Assembly: GCF_902712915.1 (NCBI RefSeq)
Contig: NZ_CACTIA010000005.1
Span: forward strand, 620,001-684,000
Source: Acidiphilium sp. C61
GTDB lineage: Bacteria > Pseudomonadota > Alphaproteobacteria > Acetobacterales > Acetobacteraceae
Length of the DNA: 64,000 bases
Reading direction: 5' to 3'
A program made the position numbers and the translations under genes. Below the pieces are notes generated by a model. That model was not told the DNA's origin. It ran no database searches and saw only the letters and a program-made list of their open reading frames with translations. How positions within the stretch are numbered: position 1 is the stretch's first letter; each line of letters opens with the position of its first letter. This document shows positions 8,344 through 16,707 of the stretch, in pieces.

Positions 8344-9573
8344 ATGAAGGACCCAACACCGCCGGCAGCCGCCCCGTCCCGCATCAGCCGAGGTACGCCC
8401 GCGTTTCGCCGGACCACGCTCGCGATGTTCGCCGCCGGCTTCGCGACCTTCGCCCTGATGTATTGCGTCCAGCCCCTGCTGCCGGTCTTCGCGACGGATT
8501 TCCACGTCCGCCCGGTCGCCGCGAGCCTCGCGCTCTCCCTGACCACCCTCACCCTCGCCGGCTCGCTTCTCGTCGCCAGCGCGCTCTCGGAAGCCTGGGG
8601 GCGCAAGCCGATGATGGCGACCTCAGTGATCGGCGCCGCGCTGCTGACCCTCATTTCGGCAGCCATCCCGCATTGGGGGGATTTTCTCGCGCTGCGGGCG
8701 CTGATCGGCCTCGTGCTGTCGGGCCTGCCCGCCGTCGCCATGGCCTACCTAGCGGAGGAGATCGAGCCGAGATCGATGGGTCTCGCCATGGGACTCTATG
8801 TCGGCGGCAGCGGTTTCGGCGGCATGAGCGGGCGCCTGATCGCCGGCATTCTCGCCGATGCCGCCGGGTGGCGCGCCGCCCTTGCCGGCATCGGCGCGAT
8901 CGGCCTCGCCTCCGGCCTGCTGTTCATGGCGAGCCTGCCCGCCTCGCGCCATTTCATCCGCCGGCCGCTATCGATCGGCGCCCTCGCGCGGAGCTACGCA
9001 GCGCATCTCGCGGACCCGGCGCTGCGCCTGCTCTATGCCGAGGGGTTCCTGTTCATGGGCGGCTTCGTGACGGTGTACAACTACATCACCTTCCGCCTGC
9101 TCGCACCGCCATTCAGCATGTCGCAGGCCGCGGTCGGCACGATCTTCACGGTCTATCTCGTCGGCGTCGGCGGTTCCGCCTGGAGCGGGCAGCTTGCCGG
9201 GCAGATCGGCAGGGCGCGCATGCTGCCGGCAGCGATCGCGCTCGAACTGGCCGGCGCGCTGCTGACCCTCTCCGGCGCGCTCTGGCTGGTCGTTCTCGGC
9301 ATCGCCCTCGTCACGCTCGGGTTTTTCGCCAGCCACGCCACGGCGAGCGCCTGGGTCGGAGCGGTTGCCCGCGGCGCGCGGGCGCAGGCGGCGGCGCTCT
9401 ATCTTTTTCTGTACTATCTCGGCTCCAGCTTCGCGGGCTCGCTGGGCGGCGTCGCGTGGAGCGGTGCGGGCTGGAACGGCGTTGTGGCGATGATCGCGGC
9501 AATGCTTGTTGCCGGTCTCGCGCTGTCGGTCCGGCTGGCCACCTTGCCATTGCGCCGCACGGAAGTCATTTAA
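8344..9573 (+). CDS. MFS transporter (drug/arabinose-efflux type)
   Basis: A 409-residue integral membrane protein with about twelve hydrophobic helices. Family marks include YCVQPLLPVFATDF in helix 1, SEAWGRKPMM between helices 2 and 3 (the major facilitator loop motif) and a second-half GGSAWSGQLAGQIGRARM loop. The arrangement resembles YnfM/YdhP-like proton-driven exporters. The N-terminal cytoplasmic segment is about 30 residues. The substrate is unknown. The methionine aminopeptidase gene follows 43 bases later on the same strand. Confidence 0.85.
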   Translation: MKDPTPPAAAPSRISRGTPAFRRTTLAMFAAGFATFALMYCVQPLLPVFATDFHVRPVAASLALSLTTLTLAGSLLVASALSEAWGRKPMMATSVIGAALLTLISAAIPHWGDFLALRALIGLVLSGLPAVAMAYLAEEIEPRSMGLAMGLYVGGSGFGGMSGRLIAGILADAAGWRAALAGIGAIGLASGLLFMASLPASRHFIRRPLSIGALARSYAAHLADPALRLLYAEGFLFMGGFVTVYNYITFRLLAPPFSMSQAAVGTIFTVYLVGVGGSAWSGQLAGQIGRARMLPAAIALELAGALLTLSGALWLVVLGIALVTLGFFASHATASAWVGAVARGARAQAAALYLFLYYLGSSFAGSLGGVAWSGAGWNGVVAMIAAMLVAGLALSVRLATLPLRRTEVI

Positions 9574-9616
9574 CAGCGATGAAACTCAAAGCGGTCAACC
9601 CGGCGGAGTGCAGCTG

Positions 9617-10402
9617 ATGGACAGCGGATCCGAACAGCGGCAGATCACGATCCACAAACCCGAGGATTTCGCGCCCATGCGCGCGGCCGGCGGGCTTGCG
9701 GCCGAAGTGCTCGACATGGTCGGCGCGCATGTCCATCCCGGCATCTCGACGGGTGAGATCGACCGGATCTGCCACGATTACATCGTTGCCCGTGGCGCCA
9801 TCCCGGCACCGCTGAACTATCGCGGCTTCCCGAAATCGACCTGCATCTCGATCAACCATGTCGTCTGCCACGGCATCCCCGGCGACCGGGTGCTGATGGA
9901 TGGGGATATCCTCAATATCGACATCACCGTGATTCTTGATGGCTGGCACGGCGATTCGAGCCGGATGTACATCGCCGGCACGGCGCCGACCAAGGCCCGC
10001 CGCCTGATCGACGTCACTTACAACTCCCTGCTGGAAGGCATCCGCGTGGCCAGGCCCGGCGCGCATTTCGGCGATATCGGCCATGCCATCCAGACCTATG
10101 TCGAGGCGCAACGTTTCTCGGTGGTGCGGGATTTCTGCGGCCACGGCATCGGCCGCCGGTTCCACGAGCCGCCGAACGTGCTGCATTTCGGCCGCAAGGG
10201 CGACGGCCCCGAATTGCGGCCCGGCATGTTCTTCACCATCGAGCCCATGGTCAATGCGGGACGCCCGGAAGTGAAGGTGCTCGACGATGGCTGGACCGCC
10301 GTCACGCGGGACCGCAGCCTGTCAGCGCAGTTCGAGCACATGATCGGCATCACCGAAACCGGATGCGAGGTGTTCACCCTTGCCGCCGGCGAGACGATCT
10401 GA
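9617..10402 (+). CDS. map: Methionine aminopeptidase, type I
   Basis: A 261-residue cytosolic metallo-aminopeptidase that removes initiator methionine. The five metal ligands are recognisable: the two aspartates (NIDITVILDGWHGDSSRMY), the histidine of CGHGIGRRFHEPP, and the two glutamates (FTIEPMVN and QFEHMIGIT). The ATG at 9617 matches where family homology begins. It is followed 55 bases downstream by radC, a common alphaproteobacterial neighbour, so the two may be co-transcribed. Confidence 0.94.
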   Translation: MDSGSEQRQITIHKPEDFAPMRAAGGLAAEVLDMVGAHVHPGISTGEIDRICHDYIVARGAIPAPLNYRGFPKSTCISINHVVCHGIPGDRVLMDGDILNIDITVILDGWHGDSSRMYIAGTAPTKARRLIDVTYNSLLEGIRVARPGAHFGDIGHAIQTYVEAQRFSVVRDFCGHGIGRRFHEPPNVLHFGRKGDGPELRPGMFFTIEPMVNAGRPEVKVLDDGWTAVTRDRSLSAQFEHMIGITETGCEVFTLAAGETI

Positions 10403-10457
10403 CCGGCAGGGCGGAAAGCGGCTTTTCAAGGACATTCGAATATGACAATCTCCGGTT

Positions 10458-11225
10458 GTGATTCCCTCTGGAGATTCGTTGCGCGAACCGGCCGCCCAGC
10501 CGGATCTTCTGCAGGATGAGGTCTCCTCACGGCACGGGGAACCAAACCCCGGTGCCCACGGCGCGGCCGGCCACCGTTCACGGCTGCGGGCGCGCCTGCT
10601 GAAAGCAGGACCGGACGCGCTGGCGGACCATGAAATCCTCGAAATGCTGCTGTTTCTTGCCGTCCCCCGGCGGGATACCAAGCCGGTGGCGAAGGAACTC
10701 ATCCGGCATTTCGGCTCCTGCGCGGGCGCCATCGCCGCACCGGCCGAGGCGCTGCGCGGTGTCGAGGGGCTGGGCGAGGCCGGTGCCGCCGCTCTCAAGC
10801 TCGTCCAGGCCGCAGCGCTCCGCCTCACCAGGGCGGAAATCACCTACCGGCCGGTCCTGAACCACTGGGACAGGCTGATCGAATACCTCACCGCCGTCCT
10901 CTCCCGTGAAAAGACCGAACAGGTCCGCGTGCTGTTTCTCGATCAGCGCAACCGGTTGATCGCCGACGAGGTGCTCGCGCACGGCACGGTGAACCATGCC
11001 CCGGTCTATCCGCGGGAAATGATGCGCCGGGCGCTCGAACTGCATGCAACGGCGCTCATCCTCGTGCATAACCACCCGAGCGGCGATCCCACCCCGTCAG
11101 AAGAGGACGTGGCGATGACCCGAGAGATCAAGCAGGCGGCGGCGACACTTTCGGTCGTGCTGCACGACCACCTGATCATCGGCAACGGAAGGTGGATCAG
11201 CCTGAAGCGGCTCGGCCTGTTATGA
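10458..11225 (+). CDS. radC: RadC family protein (JAB/MPN domain)
   Basis: A 255-residue protein. An N-terminal helix-hairpin-helix region (ALADHEILEMLLFLAVPR, then GLGEAGAAALKL) is followed by a JAB1/MPN metalloprotease-like domain whose metal motif HNHPSGDPTPSEED is intact. RadC proteins were linked to DNA repair, but their biochemical role is unresolved. The start is uncertain: GTG at 10458 gives this length, while a TTG at 10479 has a clear GGAG site just upstream. The last six bases overlap the convergent methyltransferase gene. Confidence 0.9.
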   Translation: MIPSGDSLREPAAQPDLLQDEVSSRHGEPNPGAHGAAGHRSRLRARLLKAGPDALADHEILEMLLFLAVPRRDTKPVAKELIRHFGSCAGAIAAPAEALRGVEGLGEAGAAALKLVQAAALRLTRAEITYRPVLNHWDRLIEYLTAVLSREKTEQVRVLFLDQRNRLIADEVLAHGTVNHAPVYPREMMRRALELHATALILVHNHPSGDPTPSEEDVAMTREIKQAAATLSVVLHDHLIIGNGRWISLKRLGLL

Positions 11226-11993
11226 TCCCCAGCCGGTGATCACGCCCATGGGCCATTCGAGCCGCAGCCGGCCATCGGCATCCGCGATTGCCGCCAGCGC
11301 CATCGGAAACAGCGCGCGCGGCGGGCAGCGGCGCGAACGGTCGCGCAGCGCGTTGGTCTCCCCGGCATCCCTGAGATCGCGAAGCAGGTCGAGCGGGGCG
11401 GCGTATTCGAGACGCACGGTTTCCCGCTCGGCAACCGGCAGGGCGAACCCCGCCCGCTGCATCAGCCCGGCAGCATCGGCGAGCGTGGTGAAGGGCGAGA
11501 TCCGCGGCGAAGCCCCCGCGGCGAGACGGTCCTCCGCATCGATCAGGGCGGCCCGCAAGTCCCCGAGCGTGCCGAGCAAAGGAAGGCTAGCGATGAACAG
11601 CCCTTCCCGGCTCAGCGCGCGGCGCAGCTGGATCAGCGCCCCTGGCAGATCGTTCACCCAGTGCAGCGAAAGATGCGCGACGATGAGGTCGAAACACCCC
11701 TCGCCAAAGGGGAGATATTCCGGATCGGCGGCAACCCCGCCGCTCCCGGCCAGCAGCGCCGGGGCGACATCGGCAGTGATCACCTCCAGCCCGCGCGCCG
11801 CCAGCAGCGGAGCCACGGCGCCGCGCCCGCCGAAATCGAGTGCCCGGCGAAACCGGCGCCCGGTATCGTCCAGCCGGTCGAGCACCCGCACCGCAAGCTC
11901 GTCGAGCACCGGCCTGACCCGCGCGAGGCGGTGCGCCGCGCGGCTGCGGTGCATGGCAACGGCCCTGCGGTCGAAGATATCGATATCGCTCAT
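11220..11993 (-). CDS. Class I SAM-dependent methyltransferase (NDUFAF5/BioC-like)
   Basis: A 257-residue protein beginning MSDIDIFDRRAVAMHRSRA. It has a SAM-binding region (ALDFGGRGAVAPLLAARG, then ITADVAP) and a Methyltransf_11 block DLIVAHLSLHWVNDLPGAL. The N-terminal LFDR-type motif and the gene order (divergent from comF, near grxC) match the alphaproteobacterial relative of mitochondrial NDUFAF5, a complex I assembly hydroxylase/methyltransferase-like factor. The canonical GxGxG is weakened to GGRGAV. Substrate assignment is inference; BioC-like function is less likely. Confidence 0.78.
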   Translation of the reverse strand: MSDIDIFDRRAVAMHRSRAAHRLARVRPVLDELAVRVLDRLDDTGRRFRRALDFGGRGAVAPLLAARGLEVITADVAPALLAGSGGVAADPEYLPFGEGCFDLIVAHLSLHWVNDLPGALIQLRRALSREGLFIASLPLLGTLGDLRAALIDAEDRLAAGASPRISPFTTLADAAGLMQRAGFALPVAERETVRLEYAAPLDLLRDLRDAGETNALRDRSRRCPPRALFPMALAAIADADGRLRLEWPMGVITGWGS

Positions 11994-12038
11994 GCCCCCG
12001 CTTGTGCCGCTTTTGCGCCAGCCGGCAAAGAGCCGCCG

Positions 12039-12764
12039 ATGCTGAGGCAGTTCGCCCGCGCGACGCTTGATCTCCTGCTGCCACCGCATTGCCTCGCCTG
12101 CGACGAGGAGGTGTCGGCCGAGGGCGTATTTTGTACGTCCTGCTTCGGCGCGGCGCGGTTCATCACCGGCCCGGTCTGCGGCAAGTGCGGGCTGCCGCTC
12201 GAAGACCCGGCCCCGCTCTGCACCGGGTGCGACTGGGCGCCGCCGGCGTTCCGCGCCGCGCGGGCCGCGCTGGTCTACAACGATGCCGCCCGACGGCTGA
12301 TCCTGCCCTTCAAATATGCCGACCGGCCGGAGCGCGCCGCGGGACTGGCACGGCTTCTGCTCCGTCCCGGCGCCCCCCTGCTCGCCCGCGCCGATCTGCT
12401 GGTGCCGGTGCCGCTGCACCGCACCCGGCTCGCGCGGCGGGGCTACAACCAGGCGGGATTGCTGGCCCGCGCGCTCGGCCGGATGACCGGGCGGGACACG
12501 CTGATCGACGGTCTGGTCCGCCTGCGGGCGACGCCGCCGCTCTCCGAACTCGACCAGTTCGGCCGGGAGCAGGCGATGAAGAACGCGATCGGCGTGCGCA
12601 AAGGAAGGGCGGCGCAGTTCGCTGGGCGCACGGTGCTGCTGATCGACGACATCCTCACAACCGGGGCCAGCGCATCGGCCTGTGCCGAGGCGCTGCTCGC
12701 CGCAGGTGCTGCGGCGGTGGATGTGCTGGCCCTCGCCCGCGTTGCAACGCAGGACGGCGAGTAA
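12039..12764 (+). CDS. comF: ComF family phosphoribosyltransferase-like protein
   Basis: A 241-residue protein. Two CxxC zinc-ribbon pairs (CLAC/CTSC, then CGKC/CTGC) lie in the first 70 residues, followed by a phosphoribosyltransferase fold with the PRPP-binding loop VLLIDDILTTGAS. The VPVPLHRTRLARRGYNQA motif is diagnostic of ComF/GntX. In Gram-positive bacteria ComF supports DNA uptake; in alphaproteobacteria the role is unclear. It is divergent from the methyltransferase gene with 45 bases between the starts. Confidence 0.9.
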   Translation: MLRQFARATLDLLLPPHCLACDEEVSAEGVFCTSCFGAARFITGPVCGKCGLPLEDPAPLCTGCDWAPPAFRAARAALVYNDAARRLILPFKYADRPERAAGLARLLLRPGAPLLARADLLVPVPLHRTRLARRGYNQAGLLARALGRMTGRDTLIDGLVRLRATPPLSELDQFGREQAMKNAIGVRKGRAAQFAGRTVLLIDDILTTGASASACAEALLAAGAAAVDVLALARVATQDGE

Positions 12765-12775
12765 AGTCGTTTTCG

Positions 12776-12840
12776 ATCCTTCCGGATCGACGGCATTGCT
12801 CTATAATATTGATAATAAAATATATTTTACCGATCGGGTG
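12776..12840. repeat. Degenerate copy of the composite palindromic repeat
   Basis: Just after comF the sequence shows a short inverted repeat (GATCC-ttcc-GGATC) then GCTCTATAATATTGATAA, then TTTTACCGATCGGGTGAT. These blocks occur in the same order in the repeat at 56140-56242. The outer arms are decayed. It sits directly upstream of a near-perfect copy. Confidence 0.5.
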
Positions 12841-12864
12841 ATGGTACCCCACCTCAAGCCGCTG

Positions 12865-12963
12865 TAGAGCATCTTTATCCGATCAGCTGATCGGATAAAG
12901 ATGCTCTAGTTATCAACAAGATAGAGCACGACATCCGATCCTGATGGATCCGAACGTGCTCTA
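12865..12963. repeat. Composite palindromic (BIME-like) repeat, best copy
   Basis: Two palindromes lie 13 bases apart. The first (12865-12908) is a perfect 44-base palindrome with no loop, arms beginning TAGAGCATCTTTATCCGA. The second (12922-12963) has arms TAGAGCACG/CGTGCTCTA around an inner GATCC/GGATC repeat. The spacer contains TTATCAACAAG. The same two modules, in either orientation, recur at 25101-25205 and 56140-56242. The element fills the gap between comF and grxC and could also act as a transcription terminator or processing site, but no T-run follows it. Confidence 0.85.
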
Positions 12964-13026
12964 AGACTTCCGCAACCGTCTTGCGATAAACTCCGTCTTG
13001 CGTATGTGAAGGATCGGAGACAACAC

Positions 13027-13284
13027 ATGCCGAAAATCGAAATCTACACCCAGGCCTTCTGTCCCTATTGCAGCCGCGCGGTAAGCCTTCTGCGCCAGAA
13101 GGGATTTGCCTTCACCGAGATCGACGCACCTCGCGGTTCCGCCGCGCGCCGCGAAGCTATCGAGCGATCCGGCGGCGGCACCACCGTGCCGCAGATCTTC
13201 ATCGACGACCGGCCGATCGGCGGTTGCGACAATCTGGTCGAACTGGAGCGGACCGGCCGGCTCGATCCGCTGCTTTCGGCATGA
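13027..13284 (+). CDS. grxC: Glutaredoxin 3
   Basis: An 85-residue dithiol glutaredoxin with the CPYC active site (YTQAFCPYCSRAV), the TVPQIFI cis-proline loop and the GGCDNLVEL glutathione-binding segment. It reduces disulfides and glutathionylated proteins in the cytosol. A GGAG ribosome site precedes the ATG. The stop overlaps the next gene by ATGA, so grxC and the DUF1178 gene are co-translated, an order widely seen in alphaproteobacteria. Confidence 0.95.
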   Translation: MPKIEIYTQAFCPYCSRAVSLLRQKGFAFTEIDAPRGSAARREAIERSGGGTTVPQIFIDDRPIGGCDNLVELERTGRLDPLLSA

Positions 13285-13739
13285 TCCACTATCAGCTGCG
13301 CTGCGGCTGCGGCCATGAATTCGATGGCTGGTTCGCGAGCAGCGAGAGTTTCGACCGCCAGGCAAAGCGCCGCCTGCTGAACTGCCCGCGCTGTGGCGGG
13401 GACGATGTCGGCCGTGCATTGATGGCCCCGCGGATCGGCAAGGCCGTGGCTGCCGAAACCGCCCCCGCACAGCCGCCGGCGAAGGCGACGCAATCGACCG
13501 CCGTCGCTGGCCGCATGCCGGACGAGCTCCGTGCTACGCTGGCCAGCTTGCGGCGCGAGGTCGAGGCGCGATGCGATTTCGTGGGGGATGAGTTCGCCGC
13601 CGAGGCGCGCCGCATCCACCATGGCGAGGCACCGGCCCGCGGCATCTACGGCGCGGCGACCGAGGCTGAATCCGAAGCGCTGGCGGACGAGGGGATCGCA
13701 TTTGCGAAAATTCCCTGGGTGCCGCTCGCAGACAGCTGA
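13281..13739 (+). CDS. DUF1178 family protein
   Basis: A 152-residue protein of unknown function. The N-terminus is a rubredoxin-like zinc ribbon (LRCGCGHEFDGWF and NCPRCGG) followed by a variable Ala/Pro linker. The conserved C-terminal block reads VEARCDFVGDEFAAEARRIHHGEAPARGIYG, abbreviated here to its key parts CDFVG and ARRIHHGE. This matches the DUF1178 family that regularly follows grxC. It is translationally coupled to grxC. Confidence 0.88.
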   Translation: MIHYQLRCGCGHEFDGWFASSESFDRQAKRRLLNCPRCGGDDVGRALMAPRIGKAVAAETAPAQPPAKATQSTAVAGRMPDELRATLASLRREVEARCDFVGDEFAAEARRIHHGEAPARGIYGAATEAESEALADEGIAFAKIPWVPLADS

Positions 13740-13757
13740 ACCGGGAGAGAAAGCCCC

Positions 13758-14300
13758 ATGCGCCACGATCAGCCGGCCCTCTTTGAGCTCGACGGCATAC
13801 GCCCGGAGATCGACCCGGATGCCTGGGTGGCTCCCGGCGCTGTCCTGATCGGCGCCGTGCGGATCGCTGCCGGGGCGAATATCTGGTTCAACTGCACCCT
13901 GCGCGCTGACAATAACGACATTACGGTCGGGCCACGCACCAACATCCAGGATGGCACGGTCGTCCACGTCAATGCCGGCGAGCGCTTCGCCGCGCGAATC
14001 GGCGCGGATGTCACCATCGGTCATGCCGCCGTCATCCATGCCTGTACACTTGAGGACCGAGCCTTCGTCGCGATGGGCGCCGTGGTGCTGGATGGTGCCG
14101 TGATCGAGGAGGGCGGCGTCCTCGCGGCGCATTCCCTGCTCGCCCCCGGCAAACGAATCGGCCGCAACGAGCTATGGATGGGGTCGCCGGCCCGCTTCGT
14201 TCGTATCATGTCCGATGAGGAGCGCGGCCGTTTCGACCAGACCGCTCCGCATTACGTCGAACTGGCCGAGCGGTTCCGCAAGGGACTGCGCCCGGCCTGA
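13758..14300 (+). CDS. Gamma carbonic anhydrase family protein
   Basis: A 180-residue left-handed beta-helix hexapeptide-repeat protein. It shows the family pattern NIWFNCTLRADNNDITVG, NIQDGTVVHVN and TIGHAAVIHACTLED, with histidines at the expected zinc-ligand positions. These proteins (YrdA/PaaY/CaiE group) bind metal at trimer interfaces, and only some have carbonic anhydrase activity. It follows the DUF1178 gene by 18 bases on the same strand, so it probably belongs to the grxC operon. Confidence 0.88.
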   Translation: MRHDQPALFELDGIRPEIDPDAWVAPGAVLIGAVRIAAGANIWFNCTLRADNNDITVGPRTNIQDGTVVHVNAGERFAARIGADVTIGHAAVIHACTLEDRAFVAMGAVVLDGAVIEEGGVLAAHSLLAPGKRIGRNELWMGSPARFVRIMSDEERGRFDQTAPHYVELAERFRKGLRPA

Positions 14301-14330
14301 TCGGGCTCGCGCCATTGTCGAGGCACCGTC

Positions 14331-14936
14331 ATGAACCAGACTCTCCGCTCGCCCCACACGTTCCGCTCCGCTCTTGCCCTCGCGCTGCTCGGCCTGAGCC
14401 TTGCCGGCTGCGCGCTGGTCACACCACCGCCATCGACAGGATATCTGCCTGCAAATGCGTTCGATGGCCGGGTGACCGGCGAAGACCCCGCGATCGCCGC
14501 AACCAACGAGGCGCGCTGGGCCTTCTCGCATCCCGCGGCGATGCAGGGGCGACCGGCCGAAATGGCGCTCGCCGCCGCCTCGCTCGATGCGATGGCGGGC
14601 CAGTTCTCCACGGTCGGCCGCTGGCTCGGCATGAACAACCTCACGAAGCTCCAGATGCTGCACGCCCGCAAGGTCGTGCGGGCAGAACTGGGGATCCGGC
14701 CTGACACCCCCTCGCAGACAGTGATCGACGCGCTGGTCACGATCAGCCTCGACCTCCGCCATGGCGACCGCAAGGCGGCCCTCGCCGCCGCGAATGGTTC
14801 GGAATTCACCCTTCCGCCGCGCCGCACGCTCGCGATTCTCGCGCATTTCCCAGCCACTCCCGTCGCCGAACGAGCAACCGCGGCCGCCAGCCGCGATCTC
14901 TATCCGGGCGGATCGCCGCCATTTTTCACCCGCTGA
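14331..14936 (+). CDS. Predicted lipoprotein of unknown function
   Basis: A 201-residue protein with a lipoprotein signal peptide: hydrophobic core LALALLGLSLAGC with the lipobox cysteine at about residue 27. The mature part is helical and Ala-rich (ALAAASLDAMAGQF, MLHARKVVRAELGI) without a motif I recognise. It would be anchored in the periplasm or outer membrane. It lies 30 bases after the gamma carbonic anhydrase gene and may be the last gene of that unit. Its function is unknown. Confidence 0.75.
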   Translation: MNQTLRSPHTFRSALALALLGLSLAGCALVTPPPSTGYLPANAFDGRVTGEDPAIAATNEARWAFSHPAAMQGRPAEMALAAASLDAMAGQFSTVGRWLGMNNLTKLQMLHARKVVRAELGIRPDTPSQTVIDALVTISLDLRHGDRKAALAAANGSEFTLPPRRTLAILAHFPATPVAERATAAASRDLYPGGSPPFFTR

Positions 14937-15066
14937 ACCGCGACTGCGGAAATTTCCGGAAACATCGCGGGCGCAGGCTCGCGGCAAGATGTCGGCACGG
15001 CTCCGGGCGTAAGAGGGGATAGAACGCCAAACGGCCAGGAACCGTCTGTTAACCCTTGTTCTGTGT

Positions 15067-16491
15067 CTATGTCCCTGCCCCGGACGTCCGGCTTCCGCCC
15101 CCGGCCGGCTCGAAACGATAGGGGCTGGCGCTGGTGGTCGATACGTCGAGCGACAGGCGGTGGGCCAGTGGCGGAAAGGCGCGCGAGCGGCAGTCTGGCC
15201 GGTCGCAGAGCCGGCATGACAGCCCGATCCCGACCGCTGCCCGGTCGAGATCGATCCCGTCGGCATAAACCACCTCACCGGCCCGGCCGATATCGCATCC
15301 CATCGCCACCACCCGCGTTGGCGGCGGCTCGCCCCAATGCGCCGGCGATGAGGTGATGGTGCGCGCGAAGCACAGATAGGTGACGCCATCAGGCAGCTGC
15401 GCCACCTGCACCCGCACGCTGCCGGGCGTGGCGAAGGCCGAATGTACGATCCAGCGCGGGCAGTTGCCGCCATAGCGGGCGAAGGGAAATCCCGCCGCCG
15501 AAAACCGCTTCGAGACATTCCCCGCCGGATCGACCCGCAGGAAAAAGAACGGCACCCCGCGCGCCCCCTGGCGTTGCAGCGCGGAAAGCCGGTGGCAGGC
15601 CTGTTCAAACGAAACGCCGAAGCGCATCGCCAGATGCTCGACATCGTGACGCAGCTCCGACGCCGCCCCCAGAAACGGCGCATAGGGCATCAGCACCGCA
15701 CCGGCGAAATAGTTGATCAAGCCGATCCGCAGCAATTCGCCCGCATCGCGGGTGGTGAGCGTGGCGCGCCGGACGATCTCCTCGATCAGCTCGCGCGCCT
15801 CGATCAGGCCAAGCTGGAAGGCCATCTGAAAGCCCCTGCTCTCCCGCGGCAGCGTTTCGGACAGCACGAGCTGCCGCCGCGCCGGGTCGAAGACCCGCAG
15901 CGCCCCCGGCAGCGGCGCGACGGACACGACGAGCCCGTGCTTGTGCCGGAGCCGCTCCGCGAGCGCATGGTTCATGCCCAGCGTTGCCGCCGGCAATTCC
16001 GCTCCCAGCGCCTCGGCCGCCGCCTCGAGCTCGGGGAAATGATTTGCATGTTCATGAAAGAAATCCCGCACTTCCTCGTTCGGCAGCAGGATTTTCCGCC
16101 CCGAGGGCAGCGTGATGCCGCCGGTCTCTTCCCGCACCGCCTGATACGCGCGGTAAAGCCCCAGCACGGCCTGCGCCGCCGCCGGTGCCGAGGCGGCAAT
16201 GAGCTGGGCTTCCGAGTCCGGCACCTGCTCGCTACCGATCAGCGGGTCGGCGAACGCCTCGCGCAGCGCCTGTTCCATCTGCCGTTCATCAGAGCCTGAC
16301 AACGCCGCCAGATCCACTTGCAGCGTTTCGGTCAGCTTGATCAGCAGCGCCGCGGTAATGCCCCGCTGATCATGCTCGATGAGGTTGAGATAGGACGTCG
16401 AAATCCCGAGCCGCGCCGCAAGTTTCTGCTGCGTCAGCCCCTGTTCCTGACGCAGGCGGCGGACGATGCGGCCAATCAGCGGCTTGGACAT
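15067..16491 (-). CDS. ScfR/RamB-type transcriptional regulator (XRE helix-turn-helix + ImmA/IrrE-like domain)
   Basis: A 474-residue protein. The N-terminal Cro/CI helix-turn-helix is residues 5-60 (RRLRQEQGLTQQKLAARLGI, STSYLNLIEH). A central DUF955-like region follows, then a C-terminal DUF2083 zinc-ribbon-like domain ending with several cysteines (LSCRLCDRPDCRSRAFP). This architecture is that of short-chain fatty-acyl regulators such as ScfR/PrpC-regulators and actinobacterial RamB, which control acetate/glyoxylate or propionate genes. It is divergent from isocitrate lyase across 216 bases holding a 17-base palindrome. An alternative start lies six codons upstream. Confidence 0.88.
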   Translation of the reverse strand: MSKPLIGRIVRRLRQEQGLTQQKLAARLGISTSYLNLIEHDQRGITAALLIKLTETLQVDLAALSGSDERQMEQALREAFADPLIGSEQVPDSEAQLIAASAPAAAQAVLGLYRAYQAVREETGGITLPSGRKILLPNEEVRDFFHEHANHFPELEAAAEALGAELPAATLGMNHALAERLRHKHGLVVSVAPLPGALRVFDPARRQLVLSETLPRESRGFQMAFQLGLIEARELIEEIVRRATLTTRDAGELLRIGLINYFAGAVLMPYAPFLGAASELRHDVEHLAMRFGVSFEQACHRLSALQRQGARGVPFFFLRVDPAGNVSKRFSAAGFPFARYGGNCPRWIVHSAFATPGSVRVQVAQLPDGVTYLCFARTITSSPAHWGEPPPTRVVAMGCDIGRAGEVVYADGIDLDRAAVGIGLSCRLCDRPDCRSRAFPPLAHRLSLDVSTTSASPYRFEPAGGGSRTSGAGT

Positions 16492-16527
16492 GCGGGCACT
16501 CCATGACAACGGGCGATATTTTTCATG

Positions 16528-16544
16528 TTTTACATATTGTAAAA
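16528..16544. promoter_or_regulatory. 17-bp operator-like palindrome between regulator and aceA
   Basis: TTTTACA-TAT-TGTAAAA is a perfect inverted repeat with a three-base spacer. A further half-site CTTTACAG follows at once. It lies about 35 bases upstream of the regulator start and 165 bases upstream of aceA. Its position and AT-rich symmetry suit an operator for the adjacent ScfR/RamB-type protein; this is inference. Confidence 0.6.
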
Positions 16545-16707
16545 CTTTACAGTCAATACCGCCACCTCTTTCATCATTTTATGCCATTTTCGCCGGTGAC
16601 TTTCGCGCGTGCAGCGTAAATAATTCACCTACGGACGCTACCGGACTGCAAGATCACGGCGCCCTCAGACGCCGCCACAACATGCCGAAAGGCGCAAAGG
16701 AGAGACC

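Noticed and set aside
12776..12963. A CRISPR array
   Set aside because: There are two palindromes of different sequence and no regularly spaced direct repeats with unique spacers; none of the other repeats in the window forms an array.
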